From positions 558,001 through 622,000 of the forward strand of contig CANTAL010000148.1 of the NCBI GenBank assembly GCA_947650365.1: a stretch of DNA of 64,000 nt. Direction: 5' to 3'. The stretch is from Chamaelirium japonicum (Eukaryota > Streptophyta > Magnoliopsida > Liliales > Melanthiaceae). Each line of letters begins with the position of its first letter. The first letter of the stretch is position 1. Below are positions 63,901-64,000 of the stretch, in pieces. Made by a program: the position numbers and the translations under genes. The notes beneath the pieces were generated by a model. It searched no databases. It had not been told where the DNA came from and saw only the letters and a program-made list of their open reading frames with translations.

Positions 63901-64000
63901 TTCATTCGCACGATCCATTCTAATTCATTCGTATGATCCATTCTAATTCATTCCTACGATCTATTCTAATTCATTCGTATGATCCATTCTAATTCATTCA
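63679..64000 (-). repeat. Satellite block 54, reverse, open at window edge
   Basis: At least 322 bp. Mirrors the end of block 53 around 63679, then runs into a CCTACGATCT unit of B type at the window edge. Confidence 0.92.

Larger units (their letters stand above)
1..64000. repeat. Satellite array, 23/28-bp monomer
   Basis: The full window is one diverged tandem array. The 23-bp unit is the core GAATGAATTAGAATG plus the tail GATCGTAC; about one unit in three to six is a 28-bp form with tail GATACATTCGTGC or GTTACATTCGTGC. The core is the most constant part. Variation concentrates in the last eight bases (CGTACG, CATACG, CGTGCG, CATGCG, CGTATG, CGTAGG) and gives bar codes for higher-order repeats. 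No stretch longer than about one monomer departs from the pattern, so there is no room for a conventional gene. The array runs off both window edges. Family and species are not recognised. Confidence 0.98.

Noticed and set aside
1-64000. Relation to human satellite II/III (GGAAT repeats)
   Set aside because: GAATG and GAATGG motifs recur, but the 23/28-bp periods, the ATTAG core and the CGTACG tail do not fit simple pentamer repeats. Convergence in short AT-rich motifs is enough to explain the likeness.
1-64000. CENP-B box
   Set aside because: The reverse unit reads TTCGTACGATCC, which matches part of the box (TTCG, an A five bases on, then C) but lacks the CGGG end. I would not claim centromere function from this.
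1-64000. CRISPR array
   Set aside because: There are no unique spacers: the variable part is an eight-base tail with few states, repeats are diverged and orientation changes.
1-64000. tRNA, rRNA, snRNA genes or telomeric repeats
   Set aside because: No stretch of non-satellite sequence is long enough to hold an RNA gene, and no telomere-type hexamer or heptamer run is present.
1-64000. Heat-shock elements, as in stress-induced satellites
   Set aside because: TTC and GAA do face each other in the 28-mer dyad, but with four bases between them and not two, and there is no third module.

Overview
The whole window is satellite DNA. From base 1 to base 64000 it is an uninterrupted, diverged tandem array of one short monomer. 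I found no gene, RNA gene, transposon, CRISPR array or unique-sequence island. The basic unit is 23 bp: a 15-bp core GAATGAATTAGAATG followed by a variable tail, most often GATCGTAC. A 28-bp form carries 5 extra bases in the tail (GATACATTCGTGC or GTTACATTCGTGC). At about 24 bp per unit the window holds roughly 2,600 monomers (an estimate, not a count). Such an array suggests a repeat-rich eukaryotic chromosome region (pericentromere, subtelomere, B chromosome or other heterochromatic block), probably from a long-read assembly. I do not recognise the family and cannot name the species.

The unusual property is orientation. The array switches strand again and again: I map 54 alternating blocks (53 switch points), from a single monomer (about 25694-25712) to about 5.5 kb (9254-14790). 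'Forward' means the core reads GAATGAATTAGAATG on the + strand; 'reverse' means it reads CATTCTAATTCATTC. Block edges are accurate to about 15 bp, because many switches lie inside short palindromes such as ATCGTACGAT.

Rare monomer variants act as bar codes and reveal higher-order structure. The left 15 kb is a nested palindrome. A reverse arm (about 2479-7090) and a forward arm (9254-14790) are unit-by-unit mirror images around a 2.16-kb centre (7091-9253). That centre is itself a smaller palindrome. A second palindrome shares the left arm: 770-1622 mirrors 2479-3360 around an 856-bp spacer. The right end holds another clear one (about 59.2-60.18 kb mirrored by 60.18-61.3 kb). Smaller ones lie near 22.85, 46.96, 52.49, 55.46 and 63.68 kb.

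The same switch junctions recur at distant places. One forward-to-reverse junction type occurs about ten times; one reverse-to-forward type occurs five times one way round and at least twice as the other end of the same module. They bound a recurring module (called B here, complete at 8401-9253 and inverted at 7091-7838) that looks like a discrete, repeatedly copied and inverted segment of satellite. Recent direct duplications are also present: a 1.23-1.26 kb tandem repeat (33960-36570), an exact 120-bp duplication (55621-55860), a 291-bp and a 355-bp tandem repeat, and dispersed copies 15-43 kb apart.

The short open reading frames in the array (62-76 codons) are by-products of the repeat and are not annotated as genes. 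The main caution is that satellite inversions can be assembly errors, so the architecture needs support from single long reads.
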